Of a stretch of DNA of 64,000 nucleotides, positions 33,914-41,923 are shown in pieces. Where the stretch lies: contig NZ_CP085876.1 of NCBI RefSeq assembly GCF_013284245.2, forward strand, positions 3,269,001 to 3,333,000, read 5' to 3'. Within the stretch, counting starts at the first letter, position 1. Each line of letters begins with the position of its first letter. The stretch is from Brevibacillus sp. DP1.3A (GTDB taxonomy: Bacteria; Bacillota; Bacilli; Brevibacillales; Brevibacillaceae). The position numbers and the translations under genes were made by a program. Below the pieces are notes generated by a model. The model did no database searches. It worked only from the letters and a program-made list of their open reading frames with translations, and was not told the origin of the DNA.

Positions 33914-34120
33914 ATGGCTAACAACCAAGGTGGCACCAACAATCTGGTAGTTCCTCAAGCGAACCAAGCTTTGGATCAACTGAAGTATGAGATTGCATCT
34001 GAATTCGGTGTAAATCTCGGACCAGACACTACTTCTCGCCAAAACGGTTCTGTTGGTGGCGAAATTACCAAACGTCTGGTGAGCTTTGCTGAGCAACAAA
34101 TGGCAGGCCGTCAAGTCTAA
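33914..34120 (+). CDS. Alpha/beta-type small acid-soluble spore protein (SASP 2)
   Basis: A 68-aa protein with the family core [19 protein letters not shown] (GPR protease site at EFG) and [20 protein letters not shown]. It saturates and protects forespore DNA. ATG is 8 nt after GGGAGG. The N-terminus ([14 protein letters not shown]) is longer than that of SASP 1. It has its own sigma-G-like promoter, but a leader of about 110 nt, much longer than needed and apparently structured. A terminator follows. Confidence 0.95.
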   Translation: MANNQGGTNNLVVPQANQALDQLKYEIASEFGVNLGPDTTSRQNGSVGGEITKRLVSFAEQQMAGRQV

Positions 34121-34149
34121 CGAACTGACAAGTAAATAGCTGGATGAAG

Positions 34150-34180
34150 AGAGGTCCCTTTTTAGGGGCCTTTCTATATT
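34150..34180 (+). terminator. Terminator of SASP 2
   Basis: AGGTCCC-TTTTTA-GGGGCCT with one G-U, then TTCTATATTT. Confidence 0.7.
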
Positions 34181-34306
34181 TACCATGAAAAGCCCTTTTC
34201 TTTCCTGTGTGGTGCAAACACACAAGCACAATCGCGGACTAGTCATATGGTGTAACGAACAGTTATCTATCCTCGTTTGTCCAGTGGAAAGGAGCGACGT
34301 CCGGCT

Positions 34307-34564
34307 ATGAAGAAAAAAGAAGTGAAGCAGCTTTTAAAAAAGCATCCCGAATTTGAAGCGTGGGTTCTCGAAGATTCCATGCGGATTAGAGCGGTCAAAA
34401 GCAACCCCGAGATGGCGGAAGAATTGTTTAAAAGATGGAACGATCGAAAAAAAGGGATGCTTGATTTTGACGGCATCTCGCAAAAAACCAAACGTGCAAG
34501 CGAAATGCTGACAGGCGTGCAATCCATCATGGAAATGATGTCGGATTATTCGAAGAAACAATAA
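34307..34564 (+). CDS. Small helical protein of unknown function
   Basis: An 85-aa protein from ATG 34307, with AAAGGAG some 12 nt upstream; a longer TTG start at 34277 is possible but has no site. It is charged and mostly helical (KKKEVKQLLKKHPEFEAWVL, EMAEELFKRWNDRKKGMLDF, SQKTKRASEMLTGVQSIMEM). No membrane segment, no Cys. I do not recognise the family. It stands alone between SASP 2 and the M23 gene, with its own terminator. Confidence 0.7.
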   Translation: MKKKEVKQLLKKHPEFEAWVLEDSMRIRAVKSNPEMAEELFKRWNDRKKGMLDFDGISQKTKRASEMLTGVQSIMEMMSDYSKKQ

Positions 34565-34585
34565 GATTACATTTGGTATGATTGG

Positions 34586-34616
34586 AGAAGGCTAGCTCAT
34601 TAGCCTTCTTTTTCTT
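34586..34616 (+). terminator. Rho-independent terminator
   Basis: AGAAGGCTA/TAGCCTTCT, a 9-bp stem with 6-nt loop, followed by TTTTTCTTTTT. Confidence 0.9.
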
Positions 34617-34668
34617 TTTCATTTCAGGGTGTGTTTTGTTATACTAGAAAATGGGAGGGAGCATGTCT

Positions 34669-35544
34669 ATGTTCAAATCAATGGTTAGTCTCATGTTGGT
34701 CACAGCATTGACGCTCGTCTCTGGGACAAGCATATTCAGCCAGACAGCAGAAGGGGTTTACGCCCAAACAACGAAACAACAACCAGCGATCAGCGTAACA
34801 CCAGCCAAAACATATCCTGGGGACGTTATTTTAGTACGCAGTAAAGAGCCACAAACCGTATCGCTATTCTCTCAGAACTATCGTTTGCAAAAGACACAGG
34901 ATGAGTATGCCCGGTTTATCCCGATTCCTTTTAACACGAAAGCGGGCACCTATAAAGTTACATCTGCTGACAAAAAACTTTCCGTATCTGTGACAATCGC
35001 ACCGAAAAAATTTGAAGTAGACAAGCTCACGGTAAGTAAACAACTCAACAAAATGCGACAGGATACGAATCGAATCAATGCAGATCAAAAAAAGATCAAC
35101 GCAGCCAGGTCCAACTCGAGAGCGATTCCGTATTTCTCAGAGCCGTTTAAACAGCCAGCAGTCGGAAAATTAACGACTCCATTCGGCTATCAACGCGTAG
35201 TAAACGGTGTACCAGCCAACAGGCATTCGGCGATTGACATCGCGAACAAAACAGGAACGCCAATTTGGGCGAGTAACCATGGGAAAGTGGTTCTGGCCGA
35301 CTCTTTATACTTAACAGGCAATACCATCATCATCGATCACGGGTTAAATATTTTTTCCATATATGCACACTTGTCCAAACTAGATGTCAAGACAGGGCAA
35401 GAAGTGAAACAGGGACAGGTGATTGGACAAATGGGTAGCACCGGTTTTTCTACAGGTCCTCACCTTCATTACGGCATGCTAGTGGGTAATACGTATGTAA
35501 ATCCTCAGCCGTTTTTTGATGCATCACCTTTCCTCTGGAAGTAA
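34669..35544 (+). CDS. Secreted M23-family (LytM) peptidase
   Basis: A 291-aa protein; ATG 34669 has good spacing from GGGAGGG. The signal peptide runs MFKSMVSLMLVTALTLVSGT to about residue 34. Residues 40-110 are a beta domain (VTPAKTYPGDVILVRSKEP), 110-160 a linker helix, 165-285 the LytM zinc peptidase with NRHSAIDIA (H-x3-D zinc ligands) and GPHLHYG (HxH). It probably cuts peptidoglycan cross-bridges. The N-terminal domain resembles that of other Bacillus M23 proteins that bind the wall. The alarmone synthetase gene starts 14 nt downstream. Confidence 0.9.
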   Translation: MFKSMVSLMLVTALTLVSGTSIFSQTAEGVYAQTTKQQPAISVTPAKTYPGDVILVRSKEPQTVSLFSQNYRLQKTQDEYARFIPIPFNTKAGTYKVTSADKKLSVSVTIAPKKFEVDKLTVSKQLNKMRQDTNRINADQKKINAARSNSRAIPYFSEPFKQPAVGKLTTPFGYQRVVNGVPANRHSAIDIANKTGTPIWASNHGKVVLADSLYLTGNTIIIDHGLNIFSIYAHLSKLDVKTGQEVKQGQVIGQMGSTGFSTGPHLHYGMLVGNTYVNPQPFFDASPFLWK

Positions 35545-35558
35545 TTGGAGGTGTCTTC

Positions 35559-36374
35559 ATGAGAGTCACAAATGTGCCAAGCAAAGTGCTCAACAACATG
35601 GTTCATTTCTTGGCGCCGTATGAACAGGCAGTTGAAGAGCTAAAGTTAAAACTAAAAGGAATTAAATACGGCTTTCTAAAAAGCGGCCGTTATTCTCCTA
35701 TTGAATTTGTTGTCGGACGAGTGAAAAAGGTCGACAGTTTAGTAAAAAAGGCGAACGAAAAAGGAATCGACTTTTTGGGAGATCATTGGCAAAGTGACGT
35801 CGCCAAGGAAGTCCAGGATATCGCGGGACTTCGAGTCGTATGCCGCTATGTAGACGACGTGCGCGAGGTGCTGCAGTTGTTGCAGGAGCGGGAGGATATC
35901 GTCATACACGATGTCAAAGACTACATCGCAGCTCCAAAGGATTCCGGCTACAGAAGTATTCACATGATTGTTTCTTATACGGTCTACCACGGCAGCGAGA
36001 AGAAAACACTCTTTTGTGAGATCCAAATCCGTACATTAGGAATGAACTTCTGGGCGACGAATGAACACGAACTGCGCTACAAGTATTCGGGCAACATTCC
36101 GACAGATGTGTTGGAGCAGCTTCATGAAGCTTCCGTGATCACGCATCAGCTCGACGTGTTGATGAACAATTTGCGTCAAGAAATTCTCACACCGGCAGAA
36201 GTTGATACGACACTGGAAGAAAAATTAGAAGAAATATTTTCCCTGTACGTCAAGCAGGATTTGGATTCTGCTGCAGCCTTGTACAGAGAACATGTCAGTG
36301 GTTTCGAAGAGGCTTTTGCGGACAATCCTAAGTTTAAAATGATTCACGATTTGTTGGGGATCCGGTTGAAATAA
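35559..36374 (+). CDS. Small alarmone synthetase (GTP pyrophosphokinase, RelP/RelQ type)
   Basis: A 271-aa protein, ATG after TTGGAGGTG. It holds only the (p)ppGpp synthetase domain, with no hydrolase HD and no TGS/ACT, so it is a small alarmone synthetase. Motifs: SPIEFVVGRVKKVDS, DIAGLRVVCRYVDDV, KDSGYRSIHMIVSY, and the catalytic EIQIRTLGMNFWATNEHELRYKY region (Glu and the E-H-x-L-x-Y-K end). It transfers pyrophosphate from ATP to GDP or GTP in stress. The C-terminal 70 residues are helical, as in RelQ tetramers. It may be co-transcribed with the M23 gene. Confidence 0.9.
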   Translation: MRVTNVPSKVLNNMVHFLAPYEQAVEELKLKLKGIKYGFLKSGRYSPIEFVVGRVKKVDSLVKKANEKGIDFLGDHWQSDVAKEVQDIAGLRVVCRYVDDVREVLQLLQEREDIVIHDVKDYIAAPKDSGYRSIHMIVSYTVYHGSEKKTLFCEIQIRTLGMNFWATNEHELRYKYSGNIPTDVLEQLHEASVITHQLDVLMNNLRQEILTPAEVDTTLEEKLEEIFSLYVKQDLDSAAALYREHVSGFEEAFADNPKFKMIHDLLGIRLK

Positions 36375-36445
36375 CGTCTTTTGTTGTCTACAGACCAAAT
36401 GTAACCTGAAAAAACGCGACAAAGTAGGAAAGGATATTGACTAAC

Positions 36446-37666
36446 ATGCGCTTTTTGCTAACGAACCTACTCGTTGTGGTGATGGTTTTGTTCAATCTTG
36501 GCATGCCTTCCGCTTTTGCCGAGGAGTCATCAAGCCTGGAGCCTAGCACTCTCACTGGACAATCAGCCATTCTGATTGATGCTACAACGGGACAAGTCTT
36601 GTTTGAAAAGAACCCTCATGAGAAGTTGTACCCTGCTAGTATTACAAAAATCGCAACAGGTATTTACGCGATAGAAAAAGGGAATCTGGATGACACTGTC
36701 ACTGTCTCAAAAAAAGCACGCCGTGAAGAAGGAACACGTGTTTATTTGGAAGAGGGAGAACAGATTTCCCTACGCAATTTGCTGTACGGACTGCTCATGA
36801 ATTCAGGTAACGACGCTGGTACAGCGATTGCTGAGCATATGAGCCAGACGACAGAGCGTTTTGCAGTGGATTTGAACGCCTTTTTGAAAGAAAAAGTAGG
36901 TGTCACCGAAACGAATTTTACCAATCCACACGGACTACATGATCCGAATCATTACACGACTGTTGCGGACATGGCCAAAATTTCGCAGTACGCGATGAAA
37001 AACCCCGTTTTCAGGGAAATTGTCGGTACGAAGCGGCTGCCTTGGCATGGACAAACGTGGGAAACGGTATTGGTGAATCACAACAAGCTCCTGCGCGACT
37101 ACGAAGGTGCGACGGGAATCAAGAACGGTTTTACTGATCAGGCGATGCATACGCTGGTAGGCTCCGCCAAGCGTGGAGAAATGGAGCTCATCGCTGTCAC
37201 GATGAAGGCCTCTACGAGTGCAAATGCATACAAAGATGTGAAAAAGCTACTGGACTTTGGTTTTCAAGGATTTGAGACCAAACCAATCGCCAAAAAAGGG
37301 GATTCTTTTTCAGAAGTAGCTGTTCCTGGCAACAACTCGGTCGTGACTTTTACAGCCAAGGAGGACTTGTATGCGACGGTTCCCAAAGGTGTGGAGCCTT
37401 TGGTAGAGCTAAAAGCAGATGGAAACCTGTCTGTCCAGGCTGGCAAGCTAGCCGTCTCGTATCCGTTGCTTCGTCATGATCCGCCTACTCCAGCTCCTTC
37501 TACTGTATTTGGGGATTCAGAAAGTGGCAACAGTCATCCACTGGCTCGCTATAGCGTATTAATCGTCTGGTTAGGAATGAACCTTTTCTTAATCGTGTAT
37601 ACGTTTTCCCGTGCACAGAGGAATAAACGAATTCGCGAACGCAGTCTTCAACGGCGGTTCTACTAA
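36446..37666 (+). CDS. D-alanyl-D-alanine carboxypeptidase (DacF-like, S11)
   Basis: A 406-aa protein; ATG 36446 chosen, TTG 36437 possible. A signal peptide covers 1-26 (LLTNLLVVVMVLFNLGM, SAFAEE). Penicillin-binding motifs are intact: S65-I-T-K68, S120-G-N122, K226-N-G. It removes the terminal D-Ala of peptidoglycan stem peptides. Residues 275-350 form the beta-rich C-terminal PBP5 domain. A membrane segment near 370-390 followed by R-A-Q-R-N-K-R anchors the C-terminus. DacF-type enzymes act on spore cortex or vegetative wall. A strong terminator follows. Confidence 0.9.
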   Translation: MRFLLTNLLVVVMVLFNLGMPSAFAEESSSLEPSTLTGQSAILIDATTGQVLFEKNPHEKLYPASITKIATGIYAIEKGNLDDTVTVSKKARREEGTRVYLEEGEQISLRNLLYGLLMNSGNDAGTAIAEHMSQTTERFAVDLNAFLKEKVGVTETNFTNPHGLHDPNHYTTVADMAKISQYAMKNPVFREIVGTKRLPWHGQTWETVLVNHNKLLRDYEGATGIKNGFTDQAMHTLVGSAKRGEMELIAVTMKASTSANAYKDVKKLLDFGFQGFETKPIAKKGDSFSEVAVPGNNSVVTFTAKEDLYATVPKGVEPLVELKADGNLSVQAGKLAVSYPLLRHDPPTPAPSTVFGDSESGNSHPLARYSVLIVWLGMNLFLIVYTFSRAQRNKRIRERSLQRRFY

Positions 37667-37682
37667 TACAAAAATGAGAATC

Positions 37683-37719
37683 AAAACAGGACGTAGCAAT
37701 ATGCACGTCCTGTTTTTTT
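37683..37719 (+). terminator. Terminator of the carboxypeptidase gene
   Basis: AAAACAGGACGT/ACGTCCTGTTTT, a 12-bp perfect stem, followed by TTT. Confidence 0.9.
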
Positions 37720-37853
37720 GCGAAATGTCTGTGAAACCGAGTGTTCCAAGCAGGTCATCTCTTGTTGAGTTGTGAGGGATAGATGCCGTGTCCAATCGTG
37801 GAAACCGAGCGTACATTAGAGTAATCATTGATCATCTGGTGAGGGGGAGTGAG

Positions 37854-38729
37854 ATGGACAACCGAATCTATGATCACCCTGCCGTGTCCGTCATCATCCC
37901 AATAAGTGACAACGCCAGGAATATGAAAAAACTGCTCTCTGTTGTCAAAAGAATAGATCCACACACGGAAGTAATCGTCGTGTGCAATGGAGTGAGCTCT
38001 CAAGAAGCTATGCTGCCCAATCTTTGGGGGGCACAAGTCATTTCAACCGGTTTGGATGTAGACAGCCATGAGGCAAGAGCGATCGGGTGTGCTCACGCGA
38101 GGGGAGACGTTGTCCTTTTTATCGACGAACGACTCGTCATGCCTCTTTTATACTTGAAGAAATATGTCACGCTGGTCAAAAAGGGATCAGATGTCATTAT
38201 CACGACATGCTCAGACAACTCGGTATCCAGAAGAGGAAAGCGTTCACCAAGAAGTGCCTATTGCTTGTTGAACCATCTTCTTGGTCAAAAAAAAATGGGC
38301 TCCGCTTCCTTTGAAAATATTCCATTTGCCTTGAGCCGAAATGCTCTAGAGGCAATTGGTTCCGGGACTTTATGCAATCCGGCAGTTGCCTTGGTTCAAG
38401 CGTCAGTCTTGGGGCTCAAAATAACAACAATTGCCCCGTTTGCCTCGGAAAAACACCCAACAGCCACTCATGCTATCGTGCGAAAAGACATCCGTACGAT
38501 TTATCGGGAGCATGCGAAGGCAATCCAGTTACTAACGGGTGGAACGAAGCTGCGACACGCAGATCAGGATGGACAACGACACCGCGACTTGGTGCATTCA
38601 TCAGGTGTTCTGCATTTGCGCTCGGTCTTTCATCTGGAATCGCGCGTAAAGGAGGGCGGTGGATGGGGTGGCAAACGCAAAGCGAAATATGCGAGATCCC
38701 ACAAAAAAACGCAGAGAAGAGCACATTAA
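37854..38729 (+). CDS. Family 2-type glycosyltransferase A
   Basis: A 291-aa protein from ATG 37854 after GGGGGAGTGAG; longer starts lack a site. The GT-A opening is clear: SVIIPISDNARNMKKLLSVV, EVIVVCNGVS, then GDVVLFIDERL at the place of the D-x-D metal motif (here D-E-R, so atypical). There is no membrane segment. The C-terminal 70 residues are very basic (GKRKAKYARSHKKTQRRAH). Its 3' end overlaps the next glycosyltransferase gene by 71 nt, so the two are translationally coupled. Sugar and acceptor unknown; spore or wall glycans are possible. Confidence 0.8.
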   Translation: MDNRIYDHPAVSVIIPISDNARNMKKLLSVVKRIDPHTEVIVVCNGVSSQEAMLPNLWGAQVISTGLDVDSHEARAIGCAHARGDVVLFIDERLVMPLLYLKKYVTLVKKGSDVIITTCSDNSVSRRGKRSPRSAYCLLNHLLGQKKMGSASFENIPFALSRNALEAIGSGTLCNPAVALVQASVLGLKITTIAPFASEKHPTATHAIVRKDIRTIYREHAKAIQLLTGGTKLRHADQDGQRHRDLVHSSGVLHLRSVFHLESRVKEGGGWGGKRKAKYARSHKKTQRRAH

Positions 38730-39441
38730 TGGTAAAGAAAAATACCAGAACTTAAATCGATTAAGTGTCATCCTCTCTGTTCACCACCAGCGGACGATCA
38801 AAAAAGTACTCAAACAAATTGAGAAGCTCAGGCCCATGGAAATCGTACTCGTTGTGGATGGCTGCCCGGATCGATCGGTGAAAAAGATACTCACCTATTC
38901 CTCGTGTCCACTCACAGCGTTTGTGTACCCGTTTCCTTTAGGGGAAGATGTATGGAGAGCAATAGGTGCCAAGGAGGCCACAGGAGATGTGTGGTTGTTT
39001 CTCGATGCGGATCACGTGGTGGCTGCAAATGACATGCAGTCCTTTGTCAGAACGTGTTACCGGGGAGCAGACATCGCCTTGAGAAAGAGTATGACGCCAC
39101 TTCGACAACCATCAATGGAACCGGATACGGTTTGGTTTGCGAAGACATTTCTCAATACCTTGGTTTCGCACCATGAACTAGGAACTTCCTCGATGTACGA
39201 TTTACCTTTTGCCATTACGCGACAAGCCGCTTCAATTATCGGCGTTCAACATTTGGTCGTACCTGCCGTTGCGCACGCCATTGCTCTACACAATCATTTG
39301 CGAGTCGTGCCATCTCATTACATTTCGTCAGCAAAGCTTACGAGAAAAAGAGGGACACAAAGAAAGAATAAACCGAGCGTTAACCAGACGATCCTGGGAG
39401 ATCACCTGGAAGCAATGGATTACGTGATGTCCCTCAAATGA
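38659..39441 (+). CDS. Family 2-type glycosyltransferase B
   Basis: A 260-aa protein, ATG 6 nt after AAAGGAGGG, starting inside gene A in another frame. Motifs: LSVILSVHHQRTIKKVLKQI, EIVLVVDGCPDRS, GDVWLFLDADHVV (D-A-D metal motif). The first 25 residues are basic and probably disordered. It resembles gene A along its length (for example DLPFAITRQAASII against NIPFALSRNALEAI), so the pair comes from duplication. B has the better metal motif. The pair may act in sequence or as a heteromer; that is inferred from the overlap. Confidence 0.8.
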   Translation: MDGVANAKRNMRDPTKKRREEHINGKEKYQNLNRLSVILSVHHQRTIKKVLKQIEKLRPMEIVLVVDGCPDRSVKKILTYSSCPLTAFVYPFPLGEDVWRAIGAKEATGDVWLFLDADHVVAANDMQSFVRTCYRGADIALRKSMTPLRQPSMEPDTVWFAKTFLNTLVSHHELGTSSMYDLPFAITRQAASIIGVQHLVVPAVAHAIALHNHLRVVPSHYISSAKLTRKRGTQRKNKPSVNQTILGDHLEAMDYVMSLK

Positions 39442-39458
39442 ATGAAACCGTTGTCGAG

Positions 39459-39496
39459 GCGATGCCATCTGTCGGTATCGCTTATTCCTTATTTTC
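39459..39496 (+). terminator. Probable terminator of the glycosyltransferase pair
   Basis: GCGATGCC/GGTATCGC with one G-U, then a loose T-rich tail TTATTCCTTATTTT. Confidence 0.55.
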
Positions 39497-39547
39497 AAAA
39501 GTCTCGCGCAAACGTGTAATCATAAGCTGCTGGAATCATTTGATCTC

Positions 39548-39576
39548 TTGACTTTGCATTGTTCGGTTTTTGTAGT
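39548..39576 (+). promoter_or_regulatory. Probable sigma-A promoter of deoD
   Basis: TTGACT, 17 nt, TGTAGT. The -35 is good, the -10 weak. Confidence 0.45.
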
Positions 39577-39624
39577 ACGATAGGCAAGTAGGTCATTTTT
39601 TCTTGATAAAGGAGCAAACAGATT

Positions 39625-40332
39625 ATGAGTATTCATATTGGAGCACAGCAAGGTCAAATTGCTGAAACCATCCTACTGCCGGGCGATCCGCTACGGGCCA
39701 AATACATTGCTGAAACTTTCCTCGAAGGAGCAGAGTGCTACAACAACGTGCGTGGCATGCTCGGCTTCACAGGTACATACAAAGGTAAGCGCGTTTCTGT
39801 ACAAGGAACGGGCATGGGAGTTCCTTCTATCGCGATCTACGCAAATGAGCTCATGCAATCTTATGGCGTTCAAAACCTGATCCGCGTAGGCACTTGCGGC
39901 GCGATCCAGGAAGACATCAAAGTTCGTGACGTGATTATTGGTATGGCTGCATCATCCGATTCCCAAACAAATCGTCTCCTGCTCAATCAGGTTGATTTTG
40001 CTCCTACTGCTAACTTTGATTTGCTGCACAAAGCGTATCAAGCAGCGACAGAGCGCAATCTGTCTGTTAAAGTGGGCAATATCTTTACGAGCGACAGCTT
40101 CTATCGCGAGAACTTAGATTTGTACAAAAAATTGGCATCCTATCAAGTGCTTGCTGTTGAAATGGAATCTTCCGCGCTGTACACTTTGGCTGCAAAATAC
40201 AAGCGCAACGCATTGTCAATCCTCACGGTAAGTGATCACATCCTGACCGGTGAAGAAACTTCCGCTGACGAGCGCCAAACCACCTTCAATGAAATGATTG
40301 AAGTGGCGCTGGAAGCAGCTCTGATCAAGTAA
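39625..40332 (+). CDS. deoD: Purine nucleoside phosphorylase, DeoD type
   Basis: A 235-aa protein, ATG after AAAGGAGC. The sequence matches bacterial hexameric PNP throughout: [18 protein letters not shown] (phosphate-binding G-D-P), [36 protein letters not shown] (purine/ribose contact M-E), and SDHILTGEE with the catalytic Asp. It splits purine ribo- and deoxyribonucleosides with phosphate, for salvage. Length is normal. It is a single-gene unit with its own promoter and terminator. Confidence 0.97.
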   Translation: MSIHIGAQQGQIAETILLPGDPLRAKYIAETFLEGAECYNNVRGMLGFTGTYKGKRVSVQGTGMGVPSIAIYANELMQSYGVQNLIRVGTCGAIQEDIKVRDVIIGMAASSDSQTNRLLLNQVDFAPTANFDLLHKAYQAATERNLSVKVGNIFTSDSFYRENLDLYKKLASYQVLAVEMESSALYTLAAKYKRNALSILTVSDHILTGEETSADERQTTFNEMIEVALEAALIK

Positions 40333-40347
40333 ATTAGCATGCAGACG

Positions 40348-40383
40348 AAATCCCACTGGCAAACTATCGTCAGTGGGATTTTA
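40348..40383 (+). terminator. Terminator of deoD
   Basis: AAATCCCACTG/CAGTGGGATTT, an 11-bp stem, then TA. Confidence 0.85.
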
Positions 40384-40412
40384 TGTAGAGGATAGAAAAA
40401 GGGGATGGAATC

Positions 40413-41102
40413 ATGAAACATAATTGCCCTGCCTTTTTTGAAACGGCATTTGACGAAGGGTATACGCAAGAGCTGGACGGCTATTTATATCGGTTGTTCC
40501 GCCAAGATATGGGCAAGCTTCAGGTGAAAACTGGAAAAATCGTGGCGAACGATCCGTTTGTCATGTTTGAGACGGAACCGTTTGTAGAGGTTTTCCCAAA
40601 GGGGAGCTTCTCCGTACAGCTCGCTATCGCGCAAGTTCAATCCCTGTCAAAGGATGAGCAAACGGATGACGCTCTGGAACCAGATGAACGGGTAGCATTG
40701 GCACGGATTGTCTTCTCAGAGAAACCTGTTGTGTCTTGGAAAATGGCTGTTTGGGCGGAGTCAGATGTGTCACAGCTTGGCGAAGGTGAATTTTTTGGCT
40801 ACGGTGTGGATGCGGGTACAGGCTCGTTCATGGATGCAGAAGCTTGCGCGCTTTTGGTACGAGAAATGGAGAAAGACGAGATGTTCTATGAGACGTTGAC
40901 GAAGAAAATGGATCAAACGTATAAACACACACGGAGTTGGGGTCTAATAGATTTAGCGGAAGGCTGTAATGTTGCCATGTTTTCAACAGGATGGGGAGAC
41001 GGCAGCTACGCGAGCTATATTGGTTATGATGCCGAGGGACAAATCGCACGTTTGGTAACAGATTTTTACTTGTTGGATTGGATGGGAACGGCTGAAGAAT
41101 AG
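40413..41102 (+). CDS. DUF4241-domain protein
   Basis: A 229-aa soluble protein. The DUF4241 pattern is present: ARIVFSEKPVVSWKMAVW, GYGVDAGTGSFMDAEA, WGLIDLAEGCNVAMFSTGWG, DGSYASYIGYDAEGQIARLV and a final TDF. Function unknown; the conserved Gly-Asp loops suggest a beta-rich fold, and members are linked with SMI1/KNR4-like and toxin-immunity loci. It is the last gene of ordinary composition before the AT-rich island. Terminator at 41157. Confidence 0.8.
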   Translation: MKHNCPAFFETAFDEGYTQELDGYLYRLFRQDMGKLQVKTGKIVANDPFVMFETEPFVEVFPKGSFSVQLAIAQVQSLSKDEQTDDALEPDERVALARIVFSEKPVVSWKMAVWAESDVSQLGEGEFFGYGVDAGTGSFMDAEACALLVREMEKDEMFYETLTKKMDQTYKHTRSWGLIDLAEGCNVAMFSTGWGDGSYASYIGYDAEGQIARLVTDFYLLDWMGTAEE

Positions 41103-41156
41103 AAGTTGGGGGAAACGGGGAAGGAAGAGAGAAGAAAAGCTTATAGACGCCAAAGT

Positions 41157-41183
41157 AGAGTGCCTCCGGTGGCACTCTTTTTA
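41157..41183 (+). terminator. Terminator of the DUF4241 gene
   Basis: AGAGTGCC-TCCGGT-GGCACTCT, an 8-bp stem, followed by TTTTTA. Confidence 0.9.
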
Positions 41184-41187
41184 TTGG

Positions 41188-41301
41188 TTATTTTTTCTTA
41201 TTTCGTTCGAGGTATTGCGCCAGGTTATTCAAGGTATTTTCGTACGATCTTTTTTTCGGTGAAGTGGTGATCGTTTTCGACTTTGGGATTACTTTGGTCA
41301 T
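41188..41301 (-). CDS. 37-aa basic small protein
   Basis: On the minus strand an ATG at 41301 stands 6 nt after GGAGGT, an ideal site, and opens a 37-codon ORF: MTKVIPKSKTITTSPKKRSY, then a helix (NTLNNLAQYLERNKKK). It is very basic. A promoter-like TTTACA, 17 nt, TATATT lies upstream on the minus strand, over a palindrome (41356-41374). The match of site, promoter and stop makes it a likely real microprotein. No family is known to me. Confidence 0.55.
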   Translation of the reverse strand: MTKVIPKSKTITTSPKKRSYENTLNNLAQYLERNKKK

Positions 41302-41800
41302 TTGGGGACCTCCGGGCATTTTTAGTTATAGTGATCTTAATTATAATATAAATGAATTTACAATAAATGTAAATAGTTTTTTAATTTAAATGAACTTTTT
41401 TATTATAGATGATAAATGACTGAGTGGTCTTATTAGATGATCAGCAGTTTGATTGCTGTTGTTAATGTCTTATTGTGAAGCTGATAAACATACTGGAAAG
41501 CTCCTTATTACTAGTTAGGTTTTTATGAGAGCAAGTTTCGGTAATACATTACATGTATGTCATTTGGCACGGATGGATGGAAAAAAGCTATTTATTTTGC
41601 ATCATCTTTCAATTAGATCCATGTACGAATGAGTTTGTGACAAGTAGCTTGTAAAAACAGGTGAGTACCCCTTTCAGAAATTATGCATTTCGTATTGAGT
41701 CCGATAATATATATTATGTAAACTCATAAAAAGAGCAAGTGGGACAGTAACTAAAGGTTCTTGGTTCCGATGATCTACATTATCAGGAATCTGGTTGGCA
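41302..41800. other. AT-rich intergenic region at the edge of the mobile island
   Basis: About 500 nt with no gene. It has the minus-strand promoter of the 37-aa ORF, the palindrome ATTTACA-ATAAA-TGTAAAT (41356-41374) and a TACATGTA palindrome near 41553. Base composition drops sharply here from the flanking genes, which I take as the island border. Confidence 0.5.
41356..41374. promoter_or_regulatory. Palindromic operator candidate
   Basis: ATTTACA-ATAAA-TGTAAAT, 7-bp perfect arms, overlaps the presumed promoter of the minus-strand 37-aa ORF. Confidence 0.4.
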
Positions 41801-41905
41801 AAGGTTCCGGATAATCATCAGTTGCGTCCGGATAAGTTTCGGAGCCGTTCCAATAAGTTTCGTGGATGGTCCATAAAAATCGGTTGCGTCCTTATAATCG
41901 ATTTA
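41801..41905 (+). repeat. Five imperfect direct repeats of about 21 bp (iteron-like)
   Basis: The motif K-TCC-(GG)-ATAA-n-TTTCG recurs with its TCC at 41806, 41827, 41849, 41870 and 41889, spacings 21, 22, 21 and 19 bp, two helical turns each. A further copy may lie at 41766. The array ends 3 nt before the ribosome binding site of the integrase. Candidate recombinase or repressor binding sites on one face of the DNA. Confidence 0.55.
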
Positions 41906-41923
41906 TTAGGAGGACGATTAAGT

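Noticed and set aside
33730..33921. 63-codon ORF with TTG start upstream of SASP 2
   Set aside because: It crosses the sigma-G-like promoter and the leader fold and overlaps the SASP start; the composition looks accidental.
39497..39624. Purine riboswitch in front of deoD
   Set aside because: The three-way junction and conserved core of the purine aptamer are absent.
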